Assembly: GCF_003243515.1 (NCBI RefSeq)
Contig: NZ_QFRA01000041.1
Location: forward strand, 1 to 23,623
DNA length: 23,623 nucleotides
Source: Corynebacterium kroppenstedtii
GTDB taxonomy: Bacteria; Actinomycetota; Actinomycetes; Mycobacteriales; Mycobacteriaceae
Direction of reading: 5' to 3'
The translations under genes were made by a program, and so were the position numbers. The notes beneath the pieces are model-generated. The model searched no databases, was not told the origin of the DNA, and saw only the letters and a list, made by a program, of their open reading frames with translations. Of the stretch, positions 8,305-15,669 are shown piece by piece (positions within the stretch are counted from its first letter, which is position 1; every line of letters starts with the position of its first letter).

Positions 8305-8356
8305 CGTGGCAACGCCTATCGCGGTTCGGTCAGCGTTAGAGAGGTAGTGGAGGGAC

Positions 8357-9109
8357 ATGAATTTCCTGGAATTGATCGCGGCGGCTCTCGACCGGGAGGG
8401 GATCGAATCCCGTATATCAGGAGGGGCCCTGTATGTCCCCATTTCTCCGGATGTAGATCTGCGTTGCGAAGAAATTAACTCCGACATTCCGGCAGCTAAT
8501 GTGTACGTGGCGGTCGCTAATACCGCGCCAGGCGATGATGGGGCGGATGACGACGCCATGCTGGTCACGGCAATATTCACCGTCGAGGATGCCGTCGATA
8601 CGGTGAATTTTCATGTTGCGACGGACCAAGCCGTGACGATTGTCCGAGATCTTCTCGACGGATCAGATGCGCGTATTGCGGATTTGGACTTTGAACAAGA
8701 TGACGAGGATCCGACGCTGTTATCAGCGGATGTGGGGGAGTCGTCGTCCTTGGAAGTGGTGACGACCGTGGATTCGTCGTCGCCGTCGGTCAGGGTGGTA
8801 TTTGTGACCTATATTGACCCCGACGACGCAGATGACACGGATAATACGGACGGCTCCGACGAATCCGATGATGTTGATGACGCGGACGACCCAGACGACC
8901 TAGACGACACCGACCCTGATGAATCCGACAGCGACGACGATTTCCGCGACGACGACGTCTCCGTGGAAGTTATGGATCTGGGTGTATTCAAAGACTATGA
9001 CACGGTGTTCAACGTGCTCAGCGTCGCTGTTGACCAAGCGGAGAATTGGGAGGCTGAGCTCATCAACTCAGCCAACGATCCATGGGGGAATAATGCGCGT
9101 GATCCGTGA
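8357..9109 (+). CDS. Hypothetical protein with a long Asp-rich segment
   Basis: I do not recognise this 250-residue protein. The N-terminal 150 residues look folded: an amphipathic helix (MNFLELIAAALDREGIESRI), then alternating strands and helices. This is loosely like YbjN or type III chaperone-like folds, but that is only an impression. Residues 154-200 are a nearly uninterrupted Asp/Ser/Thr run made of GAY codons with about two dozen aspartates, then a short ordered C-terminal segment (VSVEVMDLGVFKDYDTVFNVLSVAVDQAENWEAEL). No signal peptide or membrane segment is seen, so it should be cytoplasmic. The ATG has a strong GGAGG site. It is monocistronic and convergent with the exported protein downstream. 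The acidic stretch could bind calcium or basic partners, or be a flexible tether between two halves of one domain; none of this is shown. Confidence 0.8.
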   Translation: MNFLELIAAALDREGIESRISGGALYVPISPDVDLRCEEINSDIPAANVYVAVANTAPGDDGADDDAMLVTAIFTVEDAVDTVNFHVATDQAVTIVRDLLDGSDARIADLDFEQDDEDPTLLSADVGESSSLEVVTTVDSSSPSVRVVFVTYIDPDDADDTDNTDGSDESDDVDDADDPDDLDDTDPDESDSDDDFRDDDVSVEVMDLGVFKDYDTVFNVLSVAVDQAENWEAELINSANDPWGNNARDP

Positions 9110-9119
9110 GTGAACGAAG

Positions 9120-9144
9120 CGTAAGCGCTGGCTACAGCGTTACG
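9120..9144. terminator. Weak hairpin between convergent genes
   Basis: An inverted repeat CGTAAGCGCTG / CAGCGTTACG with one bulged base and a 4-nt loop sits in the 64-nt gap between two convergent stops. There is no T-tract on either strand, so termination is suggested mainly by position. Confidence 0.4.
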
Positions 9145-9173
9145 GCACGCGCGGTACGGATACAGCACCACTG

Positions 9174-9851
9174 CTACCACATCAAGATTGATGCGCCGCT
9201 CTTGCTTTCGCAGGCAGTAACATCCGCCTGGCTTTCGCACTTCAAAGTGAGCTTTTCATTGCTTACCGGGGATGTTGCGGTAATCGATAGCGGTGTCACC
9301 TGGCTCAGCTTCTTGGACCCGGTCACCTTGTTAAAAGCTTCGCCTGCAGCGGCGCTAGCAAACTCGCAACTTGTGCCATCCAGCGCTGCGACTTGTTCGA
9401 TGCCTTTCTTAATCGCCGCGTCATTTCCACGGCTACAGACAGTCATCGTCTTGCCGTTGCGCTTAAATTGCACGCCCGGGGGATAGAAGGGCATGCCGCT
9501 AGCCAAGGCGGGTTCGCCCAGCTCTTTGGTTGTTCCCGCTCCACGGACGTCTTTGACGTCGGTGTTCTTCTTGTCAGACCCCACGACAGCATTAAGCAGC
9601 GCATTGTCGTTTGCAGCTCCACCCTGCTTAGCATCGGCGGGGTCTGCAGCAGAGCTAGGCGGAATCGAGGGGCCCTCGCCATTGTCCTCTGACGGAGCCG
9701 GGCTCTTTTGTGCCGACGGAGCGGCAGTCCTGGTCGACGTTGACGTGACGACGCCACACAGAGCGATGGCACAGCCACCTGCGGCAAGTACTTTTAGTGA
9801 CCTGCGTCGGTAATTGCGCCCTCGAATGGGGGCCTGTTGGCCAGTTGACAT
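9174..9851 (-). CDS. Exported hypothetical protein with four cysteines
   Basis: This is an unrecognised protein of 225 residues. The N-terminus has NYRRRSLKVLAAGGCAIALCGVV (arginines at 15-17, hydrophobic core 20-35), a signal sequence that could use Sec or, given the arginine pair, Tat. No good lipobox is seen. A Pro/Ser/Ala/Gly-rich linker (about 40-80) follows, typical of cell-wall-spanning regions, then a compact domain with Cys139, Cys162, Cys205 and Cys214, enough for two disulfides. I chose the ATG at 9851 because it places the signal sequence at the N-terminus. The frame stays open 45 codons upstream, but that part has no export features and there is no clear Shine-Dalgarno for either start. 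No enzymatic motif is seen. It is divergent from the MatC-like transporter. Confidence 0.8.
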   Translation of the reverse strand: MSTGQQAPIRGRNYRRRSLKVLAAGGCAIALCGVVTSTSTRTAAPSAQKSPAPSEDNGEGPSIPPSSAADPADAKQGGAANDNALLNAVVGSDKKNTDVKDVRGAGTTKELGEPALASGMPFYPPGVQFKRNGKTMTVCSRGNDAAIKKGIEQVAALDGTSCEFASAAAGEAFNKVTGSKKLSQVTPLSITATSPVSNEKLTLKCESQADVTACESKSGASILMW

Positions 9852-10041
9852 GGTGGTATCTGTTGCTGTGATGGGGTCGGATTTAATGGATCGCACCCAT
9901 TCGAGCGTACCGTTACAAGAGAGCCGTGGGAAGTTCACGGAGGATGCCCCGAAGTCCGCGCTTATAGTTACTGGTTTCAGTGGCACGTCTGTGATACCCG
10001 CTCACCCCTGACTTGGAGCGCACGGATGGAAGGTATCGCTC

Positions 10042-11298
10042 ATGCCCTTTGACCAGCTACTTTCGTTGGTACTCCTGGTTCTTGTGTTCTTACTGGCCAT
10101 CGGTAAGAAGCTGAATATCGGTATCTTGGCCCTTGCAGCCACACTTCCTCCCGCCGTGATCGCGGGGGTTGACGCCAAGCAAGTTTTCGAGTTTTTCGAC
10201 GGCAAACTTGTCGTCTTGATCGCCGGCGTATCATTGCTCTTTGCCCATATGAAAGAGTCGGGCACCTTGACGTGGTTGATAGTCAAAATTTTCGACGTCG
10301 TAGGCGACCGGGTTTACGTTTTGCCCTGGGCAGTGTTTATTTTGGGAGCTGCATTATCGACGGCGGGCGCTTTCGCTACCGCGCCGATTGCGTTATTGGT
10401 GCCGATGGTGGCCTATGTGTCGTCGCGAACGCGCCACATGTTCTTCATTAACGAGCTTGCTGTAATTATCGGGGCGAATATGGCTGGTTCGTCGCCGTTG
10501 AGCCCCGTCGGCGCTCTGATTAGTTCGATCGCTGCGGATCACAATGTGTCCTATTCCAAGTGGGGCGTCTGGGCCGTCGCGATGGTAACAGCAGTGGTTG
10601 CCGTGGCTGTGCTCCAAGTTATTTTTACCGCGACGAAGTGGGGCCGCGCTCGTGCGAATATGAAGCCTGAGCAGGTCGTCGAAGGCGCAGCAGACGACGC
10701 TGTGGAGCGGCCTGTTTATGCAATTTGCTCGGGCCTCGCCTTGATCATGTTTGTGGTCTGCGTGATTGCCTTCGGTTGGGATGTCGGATTGACCGCGATG
10801 GCGATGGTCGTCATTTTGCAGTTGGTCTTTAACCCACCCGAGAAGGCGCTGCTGAAGACGGTGCCGTGGAATGCCATCATCTTGTTGACTGGTTTGCTGA
10901 CGTACCTGGGCGTCATGAAGCACATTGGCACGATGGATTCGATCCAGCATGGCATGTTGTCTATTGGCAGCTCGGCTCTGCTCCTTGCCACGATCGTCTA
11001 CTTGACCACCCTGTTGTGCAACATCGAATTCTCGACGCTGGGCGTGTTGGGGCTTGCATTGCCGATTGCGCTGTCGTCTTTCCCGGGGAATGAGCATATG
11101 ACGTGGGTGATTGCTGCTATTGCTGCGCCGGCAGCGTTGATGGTGGTTAACCCTGTGCACGTCGCCGGCACTTTGGTCGTCGCGCAAGTGCAGGAAGACA
11201 AGCAGAACAGAACGTTCCGTTTGCTGCTGAGCTTGGCGATTTCCATGGGCCTGATTGCCCCGCTCTTGTTGCTGGTCTATCCGATGATGGTGGTTTAA
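10042..11298 (+). CDS. MatC/SLC13-like dicarboxylate transporter
   Basis: This is a polytopic inner-membrane carrier of 418 residues with about ten to twelve hydrophobic segments. The N-terminal part (LAIGKKLNIGILALAA, followed by the LLFAHMKESGTL and MAGSSPLSPVGALISS segments) resembles the MatC N-terminal family of malonate or dicarboxylate carriers within the ion transporter superfamily. The second half repeats the layout (NAIILLTGLLTYLGVMKHIG, then MVVNPVHVAGTLVV). Transport is expected to be driven by sodium or protons. The substrate could be malonate, succinate or another small carboxylate, and no catabolic gene is adjacent to decide this. The ATG has a GGAAGG site about 9 nt upstream. 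It appears monocistronic, with an imperfect hairpin 17 nt after the stop. Confidence 0.85.
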   Translation: MPFDQLLSLVLLVLVFLLAIGKKLNIGILALAATLPPAVIAGVDAKQVFEFFDGKLVVLIAGVSLLFAHMKESGTLTWLIVKIFDVVGDRVYVLPWAVFILGAALSTAGAFATAPIALLVPMVAYVSSRTRHMFFINELAVIIGANMAGSSPLSPVGALISSIAADHNVSYSKWGVWAVAMVTAVVAVAVLQVIFTATKWGRARANMKPEQVVEGAADDAVERPVYAICSGLALIMFVVCVIAFGWDVGLTAMAMVVILQLVFNPPEKALLKTVPWNAIILLTGLLTYLGVMKHIGTMDSIQHGMLSIGSSALLLATIVYLTTLLCNIEFSTLGVLGLALPIALSSFPGNEHMTWVIAAIAAPAALMVVNPVHVAGTLVVAQVQEDKQNRTFRLLLSLAISMGLIAPLLLLVYPMMVV

Positions 11299-11315
11299 TA
11301 GGCTTAGCCGCCGGA

Positions 11316-11336
11316 GTGGTCACTCCCAGTCACCAC
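11316..11336 (+). terminator. Imperfect hairpin after the MatC-like gene
   Basis: GTGGTCACT and AGTCACCAC form a 9-bp stem with one C-C mismatch and a CCC loop, 17 nt after the transporter stop. There is no T-tract directly after it. It may be a weak terminator. Confidence 0.35.
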
Positions 11337-11615
11337 GTCGAGTGGTAGGCCGAGCAACCAGGTCGAATCGCTTTTTTCGGGCCGGACGCGTAACCTGTTG
11401 GGGACTGAGCGCACCGGCTGGAGCCCACCATTCTTGTGAATAGGCACCTGCCTTACCTGCGTTTGGGTTCCGACGGGCATGGCTTCACAAGGTCCGCCCG
11501 TGGGAGTGTGATAGCCGCTTGTCGTCGTCGCCGTTGAGACAGCCGGTGACCAATAAGTGGCTATTGTGATGTGAAACGTTGTTGAGTACCGACGAATACC
11601 GTTACGTCCTCACTC

Positions 11616-11638
11616 GTGAACCTTTGACCTGTGTTCAC
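11616..11638 (+). repeat. GTGAAC/GTTCAC inverted repeat in the helicase leader
   Basis: GTGAAC (11616-11621) and GTTCAC (11633-11638) are separated by 11 nt. The same half-sites recur at 11716-11721 (GTGAAC) and 11798-11803 (GTTCAC). They could be operator half-sites or alternative RNA pairing partners upstream of the DEAD-box helicase. Confidence 0.4.
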
Positions 11639-11889
11639 CGTTCTACTTTTTGTCGACGCTGACCTTCTTCCCCTTACTACTGTTGCGACCTTTTGCGCTC
11701 TTGGGTGACCCTCGGGTGAACGCGACAGAGCGCTGTGGTGGAAGTCGAGTGTGAAAGCTATTGGCGAAGTGCGGTTGAGTGTCCAGCCCGGTTGAGAGTT
11801 CACCAGTGATGGCCTCCGATGAAGTTACGCGCGTTGGATGTGAGCGTTGAAACGGATATGTCGGGCAGAAAATAGATGGGTAAAAATAT

Positions 11890-14271
11890 ATGGCTGACGA
11901 GCCCACCACCCCGACCGACTTTGAGACAGACTCCGTTAAGGGAGGCGAGAGCGCAAGCTCCGCAATGGGAAATGAGAGTGACGGCCCGACGCAGGGCACT
12001 GACATGAGTGTGAATGAGAATGTGGATGAGCAACGCGGCGCTGACGATGATGCGTTGACGTTGGACGACGTCATCTCCGCTGATTCGGTGGATGATTCGA
12101 AGGATAAGTCTGAGCCGACGACGAGCTCAGATGTGGCGGATAGCGCAGATGAGGCGCACACCGCTTCGAGTGATGACAGCGGCGATGAAACCCGTGCGGA
12201 GGATACGCCTGAGCAGGAGAGCACGTCCGATCAGGATGCGTCGGACGAAGATGACGAGGACAATGGCCCGTCCTTCGACGATCTTGACTTGAGCGATGAC
12301 GTTGTCCTTGCTGTGAAAAAGGTCGGATTTGAGACCCCGTCGCCTATTCAGGCGGCTACGATTCCGATTCTCGCTCAAGGGCGGGATGTTGTCGGTTTAG
12401 CTCAGACCGGTACCGGTAAGACTGCTGCTTTCGCGCTGCCGATCCTGTCGCGGTTGGACCGGTCGCAGAAGAAGCCTCAAGCATTGGTCTTGTCGCCGAC
12501 CCGTGAGCTCGCGCTGCAGGTGGCGGATGCGTTCCAGGAGTTCGCTGACCATTTGGGTGGCGTACATGTCCTCCCGATTTACGGTGGCCAGTCGTACGGC
12601 ATTCAGTTGTCGGGGTTGCGGCGTGGAGCCCACATTGTGGTGGGAACGCCCGGTCGCGTGATCGACCATTTGGAACGCGGCAGCCTGGATCTTTCTGAAC
12701 TCAAATACCTCGTCTTGGATGAGGCGGATGAGATGCTCAACATGGGTTTCCAGGAGGATGTTGAGCGTATTCTCGCTGACACTCCGGAACATAAGCAGAC
12801 GGCGTTGTTCTCCGCGACGATGCCCGCGTCGATCCGTCGGTTGTCAAAGCAGTACCTGGAGGATCCGCGCGAAGTCACGATTAAGTCGCAACAGCGCACG
12901 GCGGACAACATCCACCAGCAGTATTTGTTGGTCAACCACCATTACAAGCTGGATGCGTTGACTCGTATTCTCGAGGTCACCGAGTTTGATGCGATGATCA
13001 TGTTCGCTCGGACGAAGCAGAACACCGAGGAGCTCGCGGAGAAGCTTCGTGCTCGCGGGTTCTCTGCTGCCGCGATTAATGGTGACATGGCGCAGAATCA
13101 GCGTGAGCGGACCGTCGATCAGTTGCGCGATGGTCGCCTGGACATTCTGGTGGCGACGGATGTTGCCGCTCGTGGCTTAGATGTGGAGCGCATCTCCCAC
13201 GTCGTCAACTATGACATTCCGCACGATACGGAGTCCTATGTGCACCGTATTGGACGTACCGGTCGTGCGGGGCGCTCTGGCGAAGCGATCTTGTTCGTGA
13301 CCCCGCGTGAGCGACGTTTGCTGCGGTCCATCGAGCGTGCAACCAAGTCCTCGATTGAGGAAATGCAATTGCCGACGGTTGATGAGGTCAATGAGACCCG
13401 CAAGGCGAAGTTTGCGCAGTCGATCACGGAGTCCTTGGCGGATCCGCAGGTTGATTTGTTCCGTAGCCTGATCAACTCCTATGCCGAGGAACATGAAACA
13501 CCGCTGGCAGACATTGCTGCTGCACTCGCAACCCAATCGCAATCGGGTGACGAATTCCTGCTGAAGGAAGACACCCTCCGACGTAACGATCGTCGTAATG
13601 ATCGACGAGGCCGCAGGAATGACCGCGAGCCCGATACCCGTAGCTTGAACGAGCGTTTCAGCGGCAAGGAGCCTCCGCGGTTCACTGATCGCACAGGCAA
13701 AGAAATGGCCGTGTACAAGATCGCCGTGGGGAAGCGCCAGCAGGTTCGGCCCGGTGCGATTGTGGGTGCCATCGCGAATGAAGGCGGACTCAACTCCCGT
13801 GATTTCGGTAAGATTTCGATCTTCTCGGAGCACTCCTTGGTTGAGCTCCCCGCTGATCTGCCGATGGAGGTCTTTGAGGCGCTGGAGGACACGCGTGTGT
13901 CCGGCCAGCTCATCAAGATCGAGCCAGATCCGGGTGCGCCAGCGGGACGGCCGGGTGCGCATAAGTGGGATCGCCAGTCGGGCGATCGTCGCGGCGGACG
14001 GTTCAATGATCGCGGTCATGGTGACCGTCGTTCACGTGGTCGCGATGGTGGCCGTGGTTTCAATGACCGTGGATTCCGTGGGCGTGGTCGCGACGATCGA
14101 AGCCGTGATGATCGCGGTCGCGGTGGTCGCGATTCATGGGATCGCGGAGACCGACGTTGTGACGGTGGTCGCAATGATCGGAACCGTGGTGGCCGTGATT
14201 GGAATGGCCGAGGTGGTCGTGGTTTTAACGACCGTGGATTCCGCGGGCGCGGTCGCGACGACCGGTACTAA
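11890..14271 (+). CDS. deaD: DEAD-box ATP-dependent RNA helicase (CsdA/DeaD type)
   Basis: This is a 793-residue RNA helicase that remodels RNA in ribosome assembly and mRNA decay, often at low temperature. An acidic, Ser/Asp/Glu-rich extension (1-130) precedes the core. Core motifs are the Q-motif GFETPSPIQ, Walker A in AQTGTGKT (about 168-175), DEAD (277-280), SAT (about 309-311) and HRIGRTGR (452-459). A DbpA/CsdA-type RNA-binding domain follows (about 604-680, MAVYKIAVGKRQQVRPGAIV). The last 100 residues are an Arg/Gly/Asp-rich tail with an exact 16-residue repeat. The acidic N-terminus and basic C-terminus together suggest a phase-separating or autoinhibited protein, which is inference. 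The ATG has only a weak upstream GATGGG. The gene stands alone after a long non-coding region, so regulation at the leader is likely. Confidence 0.96.
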   Translation: MADEPTTPTDFETDSVKGGESASSAMGNESDGPTQGTDMSVNENVDEQRGADDDALTLDDVISADSVDDSKDKSEPTTSSDVADSADEAHTASSDDSGDETRAEDTPEQESTSDQDASDEDDEDNGPSFDDLDLSDDVVLAVKKVGFETPSPIQAATIPILAQGRDVVGLAQTGTGKTAAFALPILSRLDRSQKKPQALVLSPTRELALQVADAFQEFADHLGGVHVLPIYGGQSYGIQLSGLRRGAHIVVGTPGRVIDHLERGSLDLSELKYLVLDEADEMLNMGFQEDVERILADTPEHKQTALFSATMPASIRRLSKQYLEDPREVTIKSQQRTADNIHQQYLLVNHHYKLDALTRILEVTEFDAMIMFARTKQNTEELAEKLRARGFSAAAINGDMAQNQRERTVDQLRDGRLDILVATDVAARGLDVERISHVVNYDIPHDTESYVHRIGRTGRAGRSGEAILFVTPRERRLLRSIERATKSSIEEMQLPTVDEVNETRKAKFAQSITESLADPQVDLFRSLINSYAEEHETPLADIAAALATQSQSGDEFLLKEDTLRRNDRRNDRRGRRNDREPDTRSLNERFSGKEPPRFTDRTGKEMAVYKIAVGKRQQVRPGAIVGAIANEGGLNSRDFGKISIFSEHSLVELPADLPMEVFEALEDTRVSGQLIKIEPDPGAPAGRPGAHKWDRQSGDRRGGRFNDRGHGDRRSRGRDGGRGFNDRGFRGRGRDDRSRDDRGRGGRDSWDRGDRRCDGGRNDRNRGGRDWNGRGGRGFNDRGFRGRGRDDRY
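14053..14100 (+). repeat. RG-tail repeat, copy 1
   Basis: This copy encodes the 16 residues RGFNDRGFRGRGRDDR in the helicase tail. An identical peptide is encoded 165 nt downstream, with several synonymous differences, so the peptide is conserved while the DNA has drifted. Confidence 0.85.
14218..14265 (+). repeat. RG-tail repeat, copy 2
   Basis: This is the second copy of the 16-residue unit, ending two codons before the stop (only Tyr and the stop follow). It probably arose by tandem duplication inside the RG-rich tail. Confidence 0.85.
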
Positions 14272-14310
14272 ACCGGCAGTTGGGCGGGACTGAACCTGCC
14301 CTGAACCAGT

Positions 14311-14356
14311 AGTAATAAAACAAAAACGAGGCCGGCAGCATTGCGCTGTCGGCCTC
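14311..14356 (-). terminator. Rho-independent terminator for the minus-strand membrane protein gene
   Basis: A 12-bp stem (GAGGCCGGCAGC with GCTGTCGGCCTC, one G-T pair) and a 5-nt loop are followed on the minus strand by the T-rich tract complementary to 14311-14327. This is a canonical intrinsic terminator for minus-strand transcription. The same hairpin lies 56 nt after the helicase stop and may also slow plus-strand transcription, but has no T-tract on that side. Confidence 0.85.
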
Positions 14357-14388
14357 TGCGCAGTTATACGTCCTGTGGTGTTGACGGC

Positions 14389-14871
14389 TTAAGGTCGGAA
14401 GAACATCAAGATGGCGGTGATAACCCACAGGGCGTTAAAAATTCCGGAGAACATGTTGAGCATTCCCGGAGTCTTGTCCCATTGTGCGGGCGGAATTTCG
14501 TCAGGTTCGATGTCGTCGGCCTCGTCGAGAAGATTCAGGTCCGCGATCAGTGTCCTTTGCTTCGGGACAATCACGAAGAAGAGGATTCCCCATCCGATCA
14601 CCGTCAGCAATATGCCGGTGTGGATGAAGTAGTTCTTGAGTGCACCGTCGACGGTAAAGAGGGCACCAAATCCGATAAGGGGAACGAGTAAGGACCACAA
14701 TCCGTAGGCTTTGGTGATCGAGTGCAGCGATTGGGCTCGGCCTCGCGCTAACTCATCACCGTTATGCGCTGCCTGTGCAGCTTTCGGGAATTGGGAGGTG
14801 GCTACCATGACAGGGCCGATCAGGATGATCGCCGCAATGGCGTGGATAAGCACCATGAAATGTTCAGGCAC
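14389..14871 (-). CDS. Four-helix integral membrane protein (DUF2269-like)
   Basis: This is a 160-residue membrane protein with four hydrophobic segments: about 5-28 (starting FMVLIHAIAAIILIGPVMVA), 56-75 (AYGLWSLLVPLIGFGALFT), 83-105 (YFIHTGILLTVIGWGILFFVIV) and 135-159 (MLNMFSGIFNALWVITAILMFF). An early His in the first segment and a conserved Gly/Pro pair resemble the DUF2269 family, but that assignment is from memory of the pattern and is moderate. An acidic loop (NLLDEADDIEPDEIP) precedes the last helix. The GTG start has an AAAAGGA site 8-9 nt upstream. A strong terminator lies downstream. It may follow the HNH gene in the same transcript, with a 138-nt gap. The function is unknown. Confidence 0.8.
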   Translation of the reverse strand: MPEHFMVLIHAIAAIILIGPVMVATSQFPKAAQAAHNGDELARGRAQSLHSITKAYGLWSLLVPLIGFGALFTVDGALKNYFIHTGILLTVIGWGILFFVIVPKQRTLIADLNLLDEADDIEPDEIPPAQWDKTPGMLNMFSGIFNALWVITAILMFFRP

Positions 14872-15009
14872 GATGTGTCCTTTTCTTTGGGGTCAGGGGT
14901 CGTCAATGAATACGTCGTCTGTCAATAGGGTACCTGCCAGCGAAGCCAGATTCGACGTTGAGAGTGGTGGCGTGGCGATGCACTGGGCCCGGTGTTCTGT
15001 TTGGTTTTC

Positions 15010-15669
15010 TCAACAGGCATCTCGGAGTGCGGTCGCGTCCCGTTGAGTCAGCGCGAGATCGTACGCGACAATCACTTTGGCGTAGGTAGTGGCGTACCAG
15101 CATGCTTGTCGTGTGCTCGGCGGCATCCATTCTTCTGGCGTTTTGTCGCTCTTTGTCCTGTTCACATGGGAATCGGTCACCACCAGATTCCGTTTCCTGT
15201 CATTGGCAAAGCTCATTCGTTCCTCGCGCGACCACTGTGCCGCCCCCAAGTCCCACGCGGCAGCTAGCGGCACAATGTGGTCGATGTCGATAGATCCGAT
15301 GGTGAGGCTCTTGCCTGTGTAAGGATCGAGCCCATGCCCGCCGACAACGTCGCAGGTGTCAGCCATTTTTATGTCATCAAGTTGTTCACGAAGTACATGT
15401 TGCCGGGTGGTGCACCATGTTCCTTGTGGGGTAGGGGATCGCGCCCACCCATCGCCGAATTTATCGCGCTGATATCCCAGAATCGTGGTCCGGTAGTCAA
15501 TAATTCGTGCCGACGACAGAAGCGCGTCCAACGATCGACGCTCGCTGGTTTCCGGGCGGTGCTTCATGGCGACGATCGTTACAACAAGAAGCCCTGCGAC
15601 CAGAACGAGAGTGACGACGCTGAGCCTGCGTCGGCAATGAGTAGGTGGAGATGAAAAAACGTGGAGCAC
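15010..15669 (-). CDS. Membrane-anchored or secreted HNH nuclease (DUF1524/GmrSD C-terminal type)
   Basis: This is a 219-residue protein with an N-terminal signal anchor (RRRLSVVTLVLVAGLLVVTIVA, about 13-34) and an extracytoplasmic HNH nuclease domain. The motif IDIDHIVPLAAAWDLGA carries the catalytic pair Asp130-His131. FANDRKRNLVVTDSHVNRTKSDKTPEEWMP (154-183) supplies the conserved Asn residues. Four cysteines (86, 106, 190 and the C-terminal 219) could form two disulfides, which fits an exported enzyme. Such proteins are common in actinobacteria and are thought to degrade external DNA for nutrients or in competence or competition; no role is proven. The GTG start lies inside the terminator stem of the upstream putP gene and has no clear ribosome site. 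The next in-frame ATG (15567) would delete the signal anchor, so the GTG is preferred. Confidence 0.8.
   Translation of the reverse strand: MLHVFSSPPTHCRRRLSVVTLVLVAGLLVVTIVAMKHRPETSERRSLDALLSSARIIDYRTTILGYQRDKFGDGWARSPTPQGTWCTTRQHVLREQLDDIKMADTCDVVGGHGLDPYTGKSLTIGSIDIDHIVPLAAAWDLGAAQWSREERMSFANDRKRNLVVTDSHVNRTKSDKTPEEWMPPSTRQACWYATTYAKVIVAYDLALTQRDATALRDAC

Larger units (their letters stand above)
7503..8356. other. Gene-poor 850-nt region between zur and the Asp-rich gene
   Basis: No convincing protein gene, tRNA or known structured RNA was recognised here. The first 100 nt must contain the zur promoter on the minus strand. The stretch 7641-7710 is markedly AT-rich and contains a perfect 16-bp palindrome. 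Small hairpins occur at 7607-7622 (CTCGG with CCGAG) and 7919-7934 (CCGAGC with GCTCGG). A 52-codon reading frame at 7808 is the only small ORF with a plausible ribosome site. The last 60 nt hold a possible promoter for the downstream gene. The region could be decayed genes or an undescribed RNA. Confidence 0.6.
11299..11889. other. 590-nt intergenic region and probable leader of the RNA helicase gene
   Basis: No protein gene is supported here. Minus-strand frames that enter it are mirrors of the acidic, serine-rich start of the helicase gene. The region contains a hairpin near the transporter stop, a short T-run at about 11371-11376, pyrimidine-rich patches near 11660-11700, and four GTGAAC or GTTCAC hexamers between 11616 and 11803. 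Cold-shock-type DEAD-box helicase mRNAs often have long structured leaders, so much of this may be transcribed. I could not place the promoter. Confidence 0.55.

Noticed and set aside
8038..8580. Minus-strand frame of 180 codons across the gene-poor region
   Set aside because: Nearly half is antisense to the start of the Asp-rich gene, which has a strong ribosome site. The product shows no motif.
9991..10005. GTGA-N7-TCAC palindrome before the MatC-like gene, resembling a GlxR/CRP site
   Set aside because: The CRP-type site needs a 6-nt spacer in TGTGA-N6-TCACA; here the spacer is 7 and the outer base on the right does not match.
10393..11187. Long open frame of 264 codons on the minus strand
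   Set aside because: It lies entirely antisense to the MatC-like transporter; its product is rich in His, Gln and Arg with no fold or motif, as expected of a mirror frame.
6918..11568. The 12-mer GTGGCTATTGTG present at 6918 and again at 11557
   Set aside because: Several 12-mer matches are expected by chance in a window of this size, and the flanks are unrelated.
11643..12224. Minus-strand frame of 193 codons with a Lys-rich end reaching into the intergenic region
   Set aside because: Its serine-rich body is the mirror of the acidic helicase N-terminus, and the Lys-rich end is short and low in complexity. No start signal was seen.
13177..14019. Open frame of 280 codons on the minus strand
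   Set aside because: It is antisense to the DEAD-box helicase, whose domains are unmistakable, and it has no ribosome site or recognisable product.
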